Shown: positions 23,946 through 33,541 of the stretch, in pieces
How positions within the stretch are numbered: the first letter of the stretch is position 1
How the letters are laid out: each line of letters begins with the position of its first letter
Assembly (NCBI RefSeq): GCF_010993745.1
Contig: NZ_WOTN01000001.1
Coordinates: forward strand, 1,863,235 to 1,927,234
Source: Fodinicola acaciae
Lineage (GTDB): Bacteria > Actinomycetota > Actinomycetes > Mycobacteriales > HKI-0501
Reading direction: 5' to 3'
Length of the DNA stretch: 64,000 bases
Translations under genes and position numbers: made by a program
Notes under the pieces: model-generated
Databases searched by the model: none
The model's input: the letters and a program-made list of their open reading frames with translations, nothing else
What the model was told of the DNA's origin: nothing

Positions 23946-25661
23946 TCAACGCGGCAACGTATGGGCGGTCCAGTGCAGGTGAGTGCCGCCACCGTGCGGC
24001 GATTCGATGTCAAATGTGCCGCCATAGCGCTCGGCGCGCTGCCGCAGGTTGGCCAGGCCGCTCGATCGCGGCCGGTCACCGATGCCGCGGCCGTCGTCGA
24101 TCACGTCGATGACGATCGTGCCGCTGTCGACGGCCACCTGGATGCCGACTGTGCCGGCCGAGGCGTGCCGCGCGGCGTTGGACAGTGCCTCGCGTACGAC
24201 CGCGACGACGTCGTCGGCGAGCCGGTTCGGCAGGTCCTCGTTGAGCCCGACCAGGTCGGCGTCCGGCGCGAAGCCGAGTGCGCTCGACTCCTCGCCGATC
24301 ACGTCGAGCAGCCGCCGCCGCAGGCTGTCCGCGCCGACGATGCCCGAACGCAGCCGGAAGATCGTCGCGCGGATCCGTTTGATGGTCGCGTCCAGCGACT
24401 CGACGTTGCCCAGCAGCCGCGCCTGCATGTCCGGGTCGCGGATGTGCGACACCGCGCCCTGCAGGCTCATGCCGACCGCGAACAGCTCCTGGATGACGTG
24501 GTCGTGCAGGTCGGCGGCGATCCGGTCGTGGTCCTCGACCGTACGCAGCACCTCGCGGTCGGTGCGGGCCCTGGCCAGCTCCATCGCCATGCCGACGTGG
24601 CCGCTGAAGCCGACCAGCTGCTCGGTGTCGGTCTCGCTGAACGGCGGCCGGCCAGGCACCCTCGCGACGGTGATCACGCCGATCACCCGGTTGTCCTCGG
24701 TCAGCAGTGGTACGGCGAGCGCGGCACCGACCGGCATCACGTTGCGGATCGACCGCACCTCGTCCTCGTAGTCGTTGACGACCGCCGGCTTGCCCGACCG
24801 TACGACCCTGCCGCTGAGCGTGCCGTCCAGCTCGATGGCCATGCCGACGACCTGCATGGCGTAGACGCCGGACGCCGCGCGTACGACCCAGTGACCGTCG
24901 TCGTCCGGCAGGATCAGGCTGGCGATGTCGGCGCTGGCACCGTGTGCGGCATAGCGCAGCACCAGGTCCAGCGGCGGCTCGTCGACCTGCGCGAGCAGCT
25001 GCCGGGTCACGTCGGTGGACGCGGTCAGCCACTGTCCGCGCTGCTCAAGCTCCTGGTAGAGGCGCGCGTTCTCGATCGCCACGCCGGCGCTGCCGGCCAG
25101 CGCCACCACCAGCTGCTCGTCCTCCAGGCTGAACTGGCCGTGCACGCTCTCGGTCAGGTAGAGGTTGCCGAAGACGCGGTCCCTGATCCGGATCGGTACG
25201 CCGAGGAAGCTGGCCATCGGCGGATGTCCGGCCGGAAAACCGACGGCGGCCGGATGTTCGCGCAGGTCGGTGATGCGTACCGGCCGTGGATGGCGGATCA
25301 GCAACCCGAGGATGCCGTCGCCTTTCGGCAGAGCGCCGATCCTGGCCACCAGCGCGTCGTCCATGCCGACGTGCAGGAATGCCTCCAACGCGCCACCGTG
25401 GCCGATCACGCCGAGCGCCGCGTATCGCGCGCCGACCAGGTCGCGCGCGGCCGTGACGATGTGCCGGAGCACCTGGCGCAGGCTCAGCTCGCCGGCGACC
25501 ATCGAGTTGGCGCGGATCAGAGCGCGCAGCCGGCCCTGCGCCTTCAGCACGTCGCGCGCACGGTCGCCGAGCTGCTCGAGCAGCTCCTCCAGCTGCATCT
25601 TCGGGATGTCAGGAAAAGTCAGACCCGTCTCTTCCCGATCGTCAGCTGGCCCCACAGTCAC
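23946..25661 (-). CDS. GAF-domain sensor histidine kinase, DevS/DosT-like
   Basis: A ~571-residue cytoplasmic sensor. Two GAF domains lie at ~35-180 (DLVGARYAALGVIG, FLGVPIRIRDRVFGNLYLTE) and ~205-350. A HisKA_3 dimerisation helix carries the phospho-acceptor in ADLHDHVIQELFAVGM, and the HATPase has VVREALSNAARHA and DDGRGIG. The domain order matches DevS/DosT of mycobacteria, which sense O2/NO/CO through heme in GAF-A. I cannot confirm heme ligation from sequence alone. No response regulator gene lies beside it. GTG at 25661 is a best guess; GTG at 25655 or the ATG before QLEELLEQL are alternatives. The nearby universal stress protein fits a hypoxia/redox role. Confidence 0.88.
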   Translation of the reverse strand: MTVGPADDREETGLTFPDIPKMQLEELLEQLGDRARDVLKAQGRLRALIRANSMVAGELSLRQVLRHIVTAARDLVGARYAALGVIGHGGALEAFLHVGMDDALVARIGALPKGDGILGLLIRHPRPVRITDLREHPAAVGFPAGHPPMASFLGVPIRIRDRVFGNLYLTESVHGQFSLEDEQLVVALAGSAGVAIENARLYQELEQRGQWLTASTDVTRQLLAQVDEPPLDLVLRYAAHGASADIASLILPDDDGHWVVRAASGVYAMQVVGMAIELDGTLSGRVVRSGKPAVVNDYEDEVRSIRNVMPVGAALAVPLLTEDNRVIGVITVARVPGRPPFSETDTEQLVGFSGHVGMAMELARARTDREVLRTVEDHDRIAADLHDHVIQELFAVGMSLQGAVSHIRDPDMQARLLGNVESLDATIKRIRATIFRLRSGIVGADSLRRRLLDVIGEESSALGFAPDADLVGLNEDLPNRLADDVVAVVREALSNAARHASAGTVGIQVAVDSGTIVIDVIDDGRGIGDRPRSSGLANLRQRAERYGGTFDIESPHGGGTHLHWTAHTLPR

Positions 25662-26017
25662 TCCCCGAGCACTCCCCGACCCTGCTCCACTGAGCCCGGC
25701 GTTGCAGGCGCAAGCCACGATAGTCCCGATGACGCTCGGTGAGAACACCTCACGGGTACGTCAGGCACTTTTCCGTCGTTTCGGCGACATGTCGCCGGTG
25801 CGCGCGAAATGCGAAAAACAGGTCATATCGCCTTCGCGGCTTCTCCCAACCTTATGGAATTCCTAAGAATGGTGACCATTCCATCCGAGGAACGACGGCA
25901 ATATCGGAAATTCCGCGCCGGGTTTCATTGCGTACGGCGCATAGCCCTCGCTCTGCCGTGCCGTCGGCAATATGCTCCGCGCCGAAAACGAAAACCCCCG
26001 ATGTTTCAGGAACGGCC
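25662..26017. other. Intergenic region without a recognisable gene (356 bp)
   Basis: This gap separates the divergent sensor kinase and a small plus-strand gene and probably holds both promoters. A GGGACTATCG half-site (minus strand, near 25718-25727) resembles half of a DosR box, but no full palindrome is seen. Plus-strand frames crossing it are low quality. Confidence 0.4.
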
Positions 26018-26323
26018 ATGCCGTACGAACACATCCTCACCGACGCCCTGTCGATCCGTGGCATGCGGGCACTTTTCGACGTCGCGGTGCCACGCATGAC
26101 ACCGCGGCCGGTCCGGCTGCGACTGTTTGACCGGTGGTGCAACCAGTTGCAGTCGCGCGCGTTTTCCGTCGACATTCTCTGGATGCCAGCGACCGGCGTG
26201 GCCACGACGACGGCCAACTTCCCGACCCGGCGCGTGGAGGAGATCCTGCTGCGGATCCTACGAGAAACTCCGGTCACCGTTGCCGACCAGGACCGCAGGC
26301 CGCGGCCGCGCGCGCCTGCCTGA
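26018..26323 (+). CDS. Small hypothetical protein, 101 residues
   Basis: Not recognised. ATG at 26018 opens MPYEHILTDALSIRGMRALFD and the frame has the GC-rich third positions of a real gene. The body carries a basic, Trp/Cys-containing middle (RLRLFDRWCNQL) and a TTTANFPTRRVEEILLRIL segment; the end is Arg/Pro-rich. No signal peptide or membrane helix. The upstream ribosome site is weak (CAGGAACGGCC). A longer frame from 25739 has poor codon usage. It lies ahead of the large inverted repeat and the universal stress gene; a link to the stress genes is only positional. Confidence 0.5.
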   Translation: MPYEHILTDALSIRGMRALFDVAVPRMTPRPVRLRLFDRWCNQLQSRAFSVDILWMPATGVATTTANFPTRRVEEILLRILRETPVTVADQDRRPRPRAPA

Positions 26324-26432
26324 CCATTTTCGGCCTGTCGCAAGGCAAATCAGAGCCGTACGACCCTGTCCGGGCCACCGTCACAGCGGTGAGCTGAGGA
26401 CATGACCAGTGCACAGATCCGTGCGGAGGCCG

Positions 26433-26606
26433 GCCTGAGAGACTGTTGGGGAACTGAGGTGCGTGAGAGTCGAGATCCAAACGTCGTCCTGCCGGCACCG
26501 GACGGAAGCTCAAACAGCAGCGCTATGGTGGGGTTTCGTCCGGTGCCGGCAGGCGGCGTTTGGGCTCGGCTATCGCGTGCCTCAGTTCTCCAACAGTCTC
26601 TGAGGA
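26433..26606. repeat. Large imperfect inverted repeat (~74-nt arms, ~26-nt loop)
   Basis: The left arm 26433-26506 and the complement of 26533-26606 align over nearly their whole length. Shared blocks include AGAGACTGTTGG, GAACTGAGG, CCAAACG and TGCCGGCACCGGACG, separated by a few mismatches. Transcribed, it would fold into a very long hairpin ending 17 nt before the universal stress protein start. It may be a structured leader/attenuator or a small palindromic mobile element. No target duplication is seen. Confidence 0.7.
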
Positions 26607-26622
26607 CAACCAAGTCACCGAG

Positions 26623-27516
26623 ATGACCTCGATCTCGCGTATCCAGCGAAAAGTGGTGACGGTCGGCGTCGACGGCTCGGCGGCGGCATTGTCCGCGGCC
26701 GGCTGGGCCGCCGCCGAGGCCGGCCGGCGCGGCACCGGACTGCAGATCGTGCACGCCATGGTCGGCGTGCCGGCCGGGCTGCATCCCAACGCTTCCAGGC
26801 GCGACCGCGAGCTGGTTGCCCAACAGCGCGGCAACCGCGTGCTCCAGGCGGCCGTACGGCGGGCGAACGTCGTCGCTCCGGAGGTCGCCGTCATGACCCA
26901 GCTGAGTCGCGAGTCGCCGGTGCGGGCGCTGATATCGGTCGCCGACATCTCGTCCGTGCTGGTCGTCGGCGCGTCGCCGGCCGGCCTCCTGTTCGGCTCG
27001 ACCGGCAGTGCCGTGGTCTCGCACGCCACCTGTCCGGTCGCGGTGGTGCCGCGGCCGAGCGGTGTCCACAACCGCGTCCCGGGTCCGATCCTGCTTGGCG
27101 TCGACTACGGCCGGCGCGGCGTGAACCCGCAGGTGCGTCCGGCCATCGACTATGCTTTTGCGGCTGCCGACCGGGAAAACTGCCGGCTGCTGGCCGTACA
27201 CGTGTGGAACGACCTCGGCGGAGTCGTGCCGCTGCTGGCCGACTGGCAGAAGATGGACGCGGAGCAGCGGCTCGTGCTGTCCACCGCGTTACGCCGTTGG
27301 ACTCGCCGTTCTCCTGACATAGTCGTTGATTTTCTGGCACCGCGAGGACATCCGCGGCGCGAACTGGTACGCCTCGGCCAGTCGGCGCGGCTGATCGTCG
27401 TCGGTGCCCGCAGCCACCGCGGTTTCGCCGCGATGACGCTCGGCTCGGTCAGCCGCACGGTCCTTCACCACGCCGAGTGTCCGGTAGTTGTCGTGCATGA
27501 GGACGCGAGCTTCTAA
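26623..27516 (+). CDS. Tandem universal stress protein (UspA family)
   Basis: A 297-residue protein with two Usp domains. The first (~9-145) starts KVVTVGVDGSAAALSAAGWA and has VVGASPAGLLFGSTGSAV. The second (~155-297) has GVDYGRRG and ends VVGARSHRGFAAMTLGSVS then HHAECPVVVV. The G-2x-G-9x-G(S/T) ATP-binding pattern is present in both halves. The first reads GASPAGLLFGSTGS and the second GARSHRGFAAMTLGSVS. Such tandem Usp proteins belong to the hypoxia/dormancy regulon in mycobacteria. ATG at 26623 is chosen because it opens directly on the domain; the longer frame runs through the inverted repeat. Confidence 0.9.
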   Translation: MTSISRIQRKVVTVGVDGSAAALSAAGWAAAEAGRRGTGLQIVHAMVGVPAGLHPNASRRDRELVAQQRGNRVLQAAVRRANVVAPEVAVMTQLSRESPVRALISVADISSVLVVGASPAGLLFGSTGSAVVSHATCPVAVVPRPSGVHNRVPGPILLGVDYGRRGVNPQVRPAIDYAFAAADRENCRLLAVHVWNDLGGVVPLLADWQKMDAEQRLVLSTALRRWTRRSPDIVVDFLAPRGHPRRELVRLGQSARLIVVGARSHRGFAAMTLGSVSRTVLHHAECPVVVVHEDASF

Positions 27517-27525
27517 CATCTTTCC

Positions 27526-28077
27526 GTGAGTCGACGCGTGATCCTTGTTGGCGCCAACCCAGGCGTACGGCTGTTTGACGACGACACGGTGACCGCGTAC
27601 GCATCGGTCTGGATGGTGGACTGGTCGATCCGCGGCGCCGGCACAGCGGTGGTGCTGTGGCACGACGGGGTCGTACGCGTCGTCTCGGAGGAGGCCGACC
27701 TCGCCGACTGGCTGACCGACTATTTCGTACGCTCCTTCCCCGAGGTCGCCGGCCTTCCCTGGCGGCGGTCCGCGGTCGAGCGAGACGCCGTCGAGGTGTC
27801 GATGGATCTGGCCACCGGCCTGACCGCGGCGGCCGCCGACATCCGGATCGAGATGTCCGGCGTACTCGACCGGCGGCAGTTCACCACCGACGACTTCCCG
27901 TTGGCCACCGGCGGCCACGACCTGAGCCTGGTCATCGCGCCGCTGCGGTCGGCCACGATTTCGGTTGCCGGCAAAGCCCTTCCCGGCCACGTCCAGGTCG
28001 ATGACCGGCCGAGCTCGTCGGCTTTCCTTACCACCGCGGAGGTCTGGCGCGCAGCGACCGTCGCCGACGACAAGTAG
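27526..28077 (+). CDS. Conserved-looking protein of unknown function, 183 residues
   Basis: Not recognised. GTG at 27526 follows the stress protein stop by 9 nt. The protein has no signal or membrane segment. It is acidic, with WMVDWSIRGAGTAVVLWHDG, then DWLTDYFVRSFPEVAGLPWRRS and a C-terminal region LSLVIAPLRSATISVAG. The beta-rich pattern suggests a small sandwich fold, not an enzyme with an obvious active site. It could be co-transcribed with the stress protein. Strong third-position GC supports a real gene. Confidence 0.65.
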   Translation: MSRRVILVGANPGVRLFDDDTVTAYASVWMVDWSIRGAGTAVVLWHDGVVRVVSEEADLADWLTDYFVRSFPEVAGLPWRRSAVERDAVEVSMDLATGLTAAAADIRIEMSGVLDRRQFTTDDFPLATGGHDLSLVIAPLRSATISVAGKALPGHVQVDDRPSSSAFLTTAEVWRAATVADDK

Positions 28078-28116
28078 GCTGCGTAAACAGCGACGTCTCG
28101 TGGTGGAGGTGCACTG

Positions 28117-28914
28117 ATGCACGCGGCCAACGGCCTGCGGTTCGACGCCAACCTGAAGTGGCTTTTCACCGAGCTGCCGTTCGAACAACGGTTCGACGCG
28201 GCCGCGGCGGCCGGCTTCACCGGCGTCGAATATCCGGCGCCGTACGCGTATCCGGCCGCCGAGCTGCGCCGCCGACTGGCCGATGCCGGCCTGCGCCAAG
28301 TGCTGATCAACACACCGTCGGGACCGGCCGGCTCGCCGGAACGCGCCGGTTTCGCCTGCCTGCCGGGCCGGGTCGCCGACTTCCGCGCCGGCATCGAGCG
28401 CGGCCTGGAATACGCCGTCGCGCTGGAGAGCCAGTTTCTCCACGTCATGGGTGGCGCACGGCCGGCGGGCGTGAGCCACGACCGTGCGTACGCGCAATAT
28501 GTGGTGAACATCGCCTGGGCCGCCGAGCGTGCGCGTGACACCGGCGTGCGGCTGTTGTTGGAGGCACAGAACAAACGCGACGTTCCTGGCATGGTGCTGG
28601 ACAACCAGGCACAGGCCGCGGCCGTGGTCGACGCGATCGGCAGCGCCGCGGTCGGCCTGCTTTTCGACATATATCACGTACAGATCGACGAAGGCGATCT
28701 TGTCCACCGGTTACGTGAGTTTCTGCCGCGAATCTTCCATGTCCAGATCGCCGATCCACCGGACCGGTCCGAGCCCGGCAGTGGCGAAATCGCCTGGCCG
28801 ACCGTTTTCGGCGCGCTGCGTGATGGCGACTATGGCGGTTGGATCGGCTGCGAATACCGGCCGGCCAAGGACACGTTGTCCGGTCTCGGCTGGATCGCGG
28901 AGTTGGCCCGATGA
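28117..28914 (+). CDS. Hydroxypyruvate isomerase-family sugar-acid isomerase (Hyi/OtnI type)
   Basis: A 265-residue TIM-barrel (AP-endonuclease 2 superfamily). It begins with the family N-terminus FDANLKWLFTELPF and has LLLEAQNKRDVPGM (metal Glu), LLFDIYHVQIDEGDL, FHVQIADPPDRSEPGSGEI and a C-terminal GWIGCEYRPA. Family members interconvert hydroxypyruvate and tartronate semialdehyde, or 2-oxo-tetronate and 3-oxo-tetronate. GGAGG lies before ATG at 28117. It overlaps the next gene by ATGA and is co-transcribed with an OtnK-type kinase, which favours the 2-oxo-tetronate isomerase role. Confidence 0.88.
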   Translation: MHAANGLRFDANLKWLFTELPFEQRFDAAAAAGFTGVEYPAPYAYPAAELRRRLADAGLRQVLINTPSGPAGSPERAGFACLPGRVADFRAGIERGLEYAVALESQFLHVMGGARPAGVSHDRAYAQYVVNIAWAAERARDTGVRLLLEAQNKRDVPGMVLDNQAQAAAVVDAIGSAAVGLLFDIYHVQIDEGDLVHRLREFLPRIFHVQIADPPDRSEPGSGEIAWPTVFGALRDGDYGGWIGCEYRPAKDTLSGLGWIAELAR

Positions 28915-29555
28915 CCGTCAGAATCGCATTGATCAGTGCCACTCCAGCCGCGATCGCGCCGGCAGAGACCGGTCTCGCCGAGGAGTTTTCCGAGGCTTTG
29001 GCGTGGAACATTCTCGACGACCGGCTGCTCGCCGATGCCGCCGACGGCCTGACGCCCCCGCTGGCCGACCGGATGCGACGGCTGATCGCCTACGCGATCG
29101 ACGGCGGCGCCGACGGTGTGCTGCTGACCTGCTCACTCTACGGACCGGTCGTCGACAGCGTGGCGTCGGCGGTGCCGGTTTTCGCGCCGGATTCGGCCGC
29201 TTTCCAACGCGCCCTCGACGGCGGCTATCGCCGGATCGCCGTGCTCGCCTCGTTTGAGACCGCCATGACCGACTCGTTGGCGCGGTTTCGCGCGTACGTC
29301 GCCGGCTCCGGCATCGAGGCGGTCGGCGTCGTCGCACCGGATGCCTTCGAGGCGGCCAAAAAGAACGACCTCGACACGCTCTTCACCGCGCTGCGGGACG
29401 CCTGCGACGACTCGTACGACGCCGTGCTGCTCGCGCAGTATTCTCTCGCCCCCGCCGCGGAAAGACTGTCCGCCGCGTTGGCGCGACCGGTGATTTCCGG
29501 GCCACACGCGGCGGCCGTCGCGCTGAAGGCAGCGATCGGCGGAGATCCGGCATGA
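28911..29555 (+). CDS. Aspartate/glutamate racemase-superfamily protein
   Basis: A 214-residue protein. The fold is suggested by RIALISATPAAIAPAE at the start, GGADGVLLTCSLYGPVV containing the first catalytic-type Cys region (LLTCS), and RIAVLASFETAMTDS. The second Cys expected in two-base racemases (usually in a G-C-T/S motif) is replaced by YDAVLLAQYSLAPAAE, so it has only one. It might be an isomerase or decarboxylase of the arylmalonate/hydantoin-racemase group rather than an amino-acid racemase. Both ends overlap neighbours by ATGA, showing tight coupling to the sugar-acid isomerase and kinase. Confidence 0.72.
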   Translation: MTVRIALISATPAAIAPAETGLAEEFSEALAWNILDDRLLADAADGLTPPLADRMRRLIAYAIDGGADGVLLTCSLYGPVVDSVASAVPVFAPDSAAFQRALDGGYRRIAVLASFETAMTDSLARFRAYVAGSGIEAVGVVAPDAFEAAKKNDLDTLFTALRDACDDSYDAVLLAQYSLAPAAERLSAALARPVISGPHAAAVALKAAIGGDPA

Positions 29556-30778
29556 TCGGTGTGATCGCCGACGACTACACCGGTGCGACCGACGCGGCCG
29601 TCGCGTATCGCCGAGTCGGCCTGCGTACGCTCCTTTTCTTCGGCACGCCGGCATCGACCAGTGACCTGCCGCCGCACGATGTGCTTGTCGTGGCACTGAA
29701 AAGCCGCATGTTGCCGGCCGCCGAAGCGACCGGGCTCTCGCTGCGAGCGCTCGACTGGCTGCGCGCCAGCGGGGTGGATCAGGTGTATTTCAAGTTTTGC
29801 TCGACCTTCGACTCCACACCGCGCGGCAACATCGGGCCGGTCCTGGACACGCTGGCGGCCGCGTTGTCGGCGCGTACGGTCCTGCTCACACCGAGCTCAC
29901 CGGAGCACCGACGCACGCAATATCACGGATATCTGCACGTCGACGGTGTTCTGCTGGCCGAGTCGCACATGCGTCATCATCCGCTGACGCCGATGACCGA
30001 CTCGTCGCTGCCGCGTCTGCTGGCCGCGCAGACCGACGAAAACGTGGCGCTCATCGATCTGACGACCGTACGAAAAGGCGCGGCAGCGGTCCAAAATGCG
30101 CTCGCCGACCAATCTGGGTATGTCCTCGCCGACGCCATCGACGACGAGGACATCCGGACACTTGGACGCGCTGTCGTCTCCCAGCCGCTGATCGCCGGCG
30201 CTGCCGGCCTGGCCGGCGGACTCGCCGAGGCGTACGCCCAGGAACATCCACCATCCCCGATCGACGACGACACCTTCCCCACCGAAGGACCGACCGCCGT
30301 GCTGTCTGGCAGCTGCTCGGCGCGTACGCTCGAACAGCTCGAGGTCATGGCCGGTCTCGGCCGTCCGGCATTCCGGCTGGATCCGTTGGCACAGACCGAT
30401 CTCGCCGCCGGCGCCCTGGACTGGTATGACGCTCTGCCGGCCGGAGACGCGCCGATCATCTATTCGTCCGCGCCACCGGACCAACTCCGCGACATCCAAC
30501 GGAAAATCGGCGCCGACCAGGCTGCGGCCGTTCTTGAGGAGGCCACCGGACGGATCGCGGTCGGCCTGGTCGAGCGCGGAGTCCGGCGGCTGGTCGCCGC
30601 CGGCGGCGAAACCTCGGGCGCGGTCGTGACCGCGCTTGGGATCGACGGCGCGGCGCTCGGGCCGGAGGCGGCGCGCGGCGTGCCGTGGCTGTATCCGGTG
30701 TCGGGTCGGCCGGCCGCTTTGCTGCTGAAATCCGGCAACTTCGGCGGACCGGACCTGCTCGCGACCGCATCCGCCTAG
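29552..30778 (+). CDS. otnK: Four-carbon acid sugar kinase (OtnK/DUF1537 family)
   Basis: A 408-residue two-domain kinase. The N-terminal sugar-acid-binding domain starts GVIADDYTGATDAAVAYRR and contains YFKFCSTFDSTPRGNIGP. The C-terminal nucleotide-binding domain has AVLSGSCSARTLEQ and VAAGGETSGAVV, ending KSGNFGG. Family enzymes phosphorylate 3-oxo-tetronate for later decarboxylation to dihydroxyacetone phosphate. Start overlap with the preceding gene (ATGA) supports ATG at 29552. The operon lacks the usual class II aldolase/decarboxylase and dehydrogenase partners. The racemase-like neighbour may replace one of them. Confidence 0.88.
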   Translation: MIGVIADDYTGATDAAVAYRRVGLRTLLFFGTPASTSDLPPHDVLVVALKSRMLPAAEATGLSLRALDWLRASGVDQVYFKFCSTFDSTPRGNIGPVLDTLAAALSARTVLLTPSSPEHRRTQYHGYLHVDGVLLAESHMRHHPLTPMTDSSLPRLLAAQTDENVALIDLTTVRKGAAAVQNALADQSGYVLADAIDDEDIRTLGRAVVSQPLIAGAAGLAGGLAEAYAQEHPPSPIDDDTFPTEGPTAVLSGSCSARTLEQLEVMAGLGRPAFRLDPLAQTDLAAGALDWYDALPAGDAPIIYSSAPPDQLRDIQRKIGADQAAAVLEEATGRIAVGLVERGVRRLVAAGGETSGAVVTALGIDGAALGPEAARGVPWLYPVSGRPAALLLKSGNFGGPDLLATASA

Positions 30779-30790
30779 CTCAGGGGAACC

Positions 30791-31471
30791 ATGTCTGTCT
30801 CGTTTTTCAGTGCGCTCGCCATCAAGAAGGCACTCGACGACACCATTTTGCCAGCGTTCCAGAAGGAAACCGGCATCGTGGTGGACGGTGTCTTTGAGCC
30901 GACCAAGGCACTCCTGCGCCGGATCGAGGATGGCGCGCGTCCGGACGTACTCGTCGGCGTCACCGCCACGGTGTCCGCGCTCGGTGGCAGCGGGCTCGTC
31001 GCCGCCGACTCCATCCGCGAGGTGGCGAGCGTCGGCATCGGCATCGCCGTCGCACCTGACGGCGACAGTTCGGACATCAGTACGGTCGACGCGCTCATCG
31101 CCACCTTGCGGTCGGCACGCTCCGTTGCGTACTCGCGTACCGGTGCCAGTGGCATCTATTTCGCGCAGCTGATGGAAAAGCTCGGCATCGCCGACGAGGT
31201 CAACGCGCGTGCCACCGTCATCGAACAGGGATTCACCGCGCTGGCCATCGTCGACGGCCGCGCGGATCTGGCCATCCAGCAGCTGAGCGAGCTGCTTTTC
31301 GTGCCAGGGGTGCGGATCGTCGGTCCGCTGCCCGCTGACGTCCAGCATCGTACGGAATTCTCCGCCGCCACCGGCGTACGAGCCTCCGAGAGTGCCGTCA
31401 AGCTGCTGGATGCGCTCACCGGCGAGCACGCGATGTGCGCGTACGAGGCCGCCGGGCTGACCCGGCCGTAG
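30791..31471 (+). CDS. Periplasmic-binding-fold protein without signal peptide (ModA-like)
   Basis: A 226-residue type 2 binding-protein fold. It begins directly with SVSFFSALAIKKALDDTILP and contains RPDVLVGVTATVSAL, SVAYSRTGASGIYFAQLMEKLGI and LAIQQLSELL, the pattern of molybdate/sulfate-type binding proteins. No signal peptide or lipobox precedes it, and no ABC permease is nearby, so a cytoplasmic ligand-binding role is likelier than transport. It starts 12 nt after the kinase stop and belongs to the sugar-acid operon. Ligand is unknown; an organic acid is plausible from context. Confidence 0.7.
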   Translation: MSVSFFSALAIKKALDDTILPAFQKETGIVVDGVFEPTKALLRRIEDGARPDVLVGVTATVSALGGSGLVAADSIREVASVGIGIAVAPDGDSSDISTVDALIATLRSARSVAYSRTGASGIYFAQLMEKLGIADEVNARATVIEQGFTALAIVDGRADLAIQQLSELLFVPGVRIVGPLPADVQHRTEFSAATGVRASESAVKLLDALTGEHAMCAYEAAGLTRP

Positions 31472-31702
31472 CGCCTCGTCGGACGAATTCGCGGCTATCT
31501 GACATTTGCTATTGACGAGACCAGCGCGGTGGATCAAGGTCGTCTGCAAGCCAGCGCCGACGGCTCCCACCTCTTCGATTTCGGCGGCAAAACCGACGCC
31601 GCGGCGCCCACCGATGCCGGCGACACCTACGGCGTGCAGGCGCGGGCGCGCAGCAGCTTGCACCTCACCGAGGTCACCGTACGCGGCAGACCTGCCACCT
31701 GA
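31472..31702 (+). pseudogene. C-terminal fragment of an unidentified protein
   Basis: The frame directly after the binding-protein stop stays open for 76 codons to TGA at 31700-31702. It reads GYLTFAIDETSAVDQGRL then LFDFGGKTDAAAPTDAGDTYG and LHLTEVTVRGRP, which looks like the beta-rich end of a larger protein. There is no credible start codon. It is probably a remnant left by deletion. Residues do not let me name the parent family. Confidence 0.35.
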
Positions 31703-31733
31703 CCTTGCCATCCCACCGGCCCGCCGCCTATCG

Positions 31734-31748
31734 TAGAACCGGATTCTA
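31734..31748. promoter_or_regulatory. Palindrome TAGAA-CCGGA-TTCTA before the monooxygenase
   Basis: 5-nt arms flank a 5-nt spacer, 15 nt upstream of the monooxygenase ATG. The architecture matches the TGGAA-N5-TTCCA sites at 46974 and 47093, down to the GATTC right-hand side. Probably an operator; IclR- or GntR-type binding is inferred. Confidence 0.5.
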
Positions 31749-31762
31749 AAAAGGGCTGGTGA

Positions 31763-33526
<1,764 letters not shown>

Positions 33527-33541
<15 letters not shown>

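Noticed and set aside
22533-25742. A 1069-codon plus-strand open frame opposite the AfsR-like and sensor kinase genes
   Set aside because: It is a GC-bias shadow: Arg/Gly/Gln-rich, no domain, and antisense to two genes with clear domains.
26402-26626. Short plus-strand frame MTSAQIRAEAGLRDC through the inverted repeat
   Set aside because: It is mostly made of the two repeat arms and overlaps the stress protein start; no homologous motif is visible.
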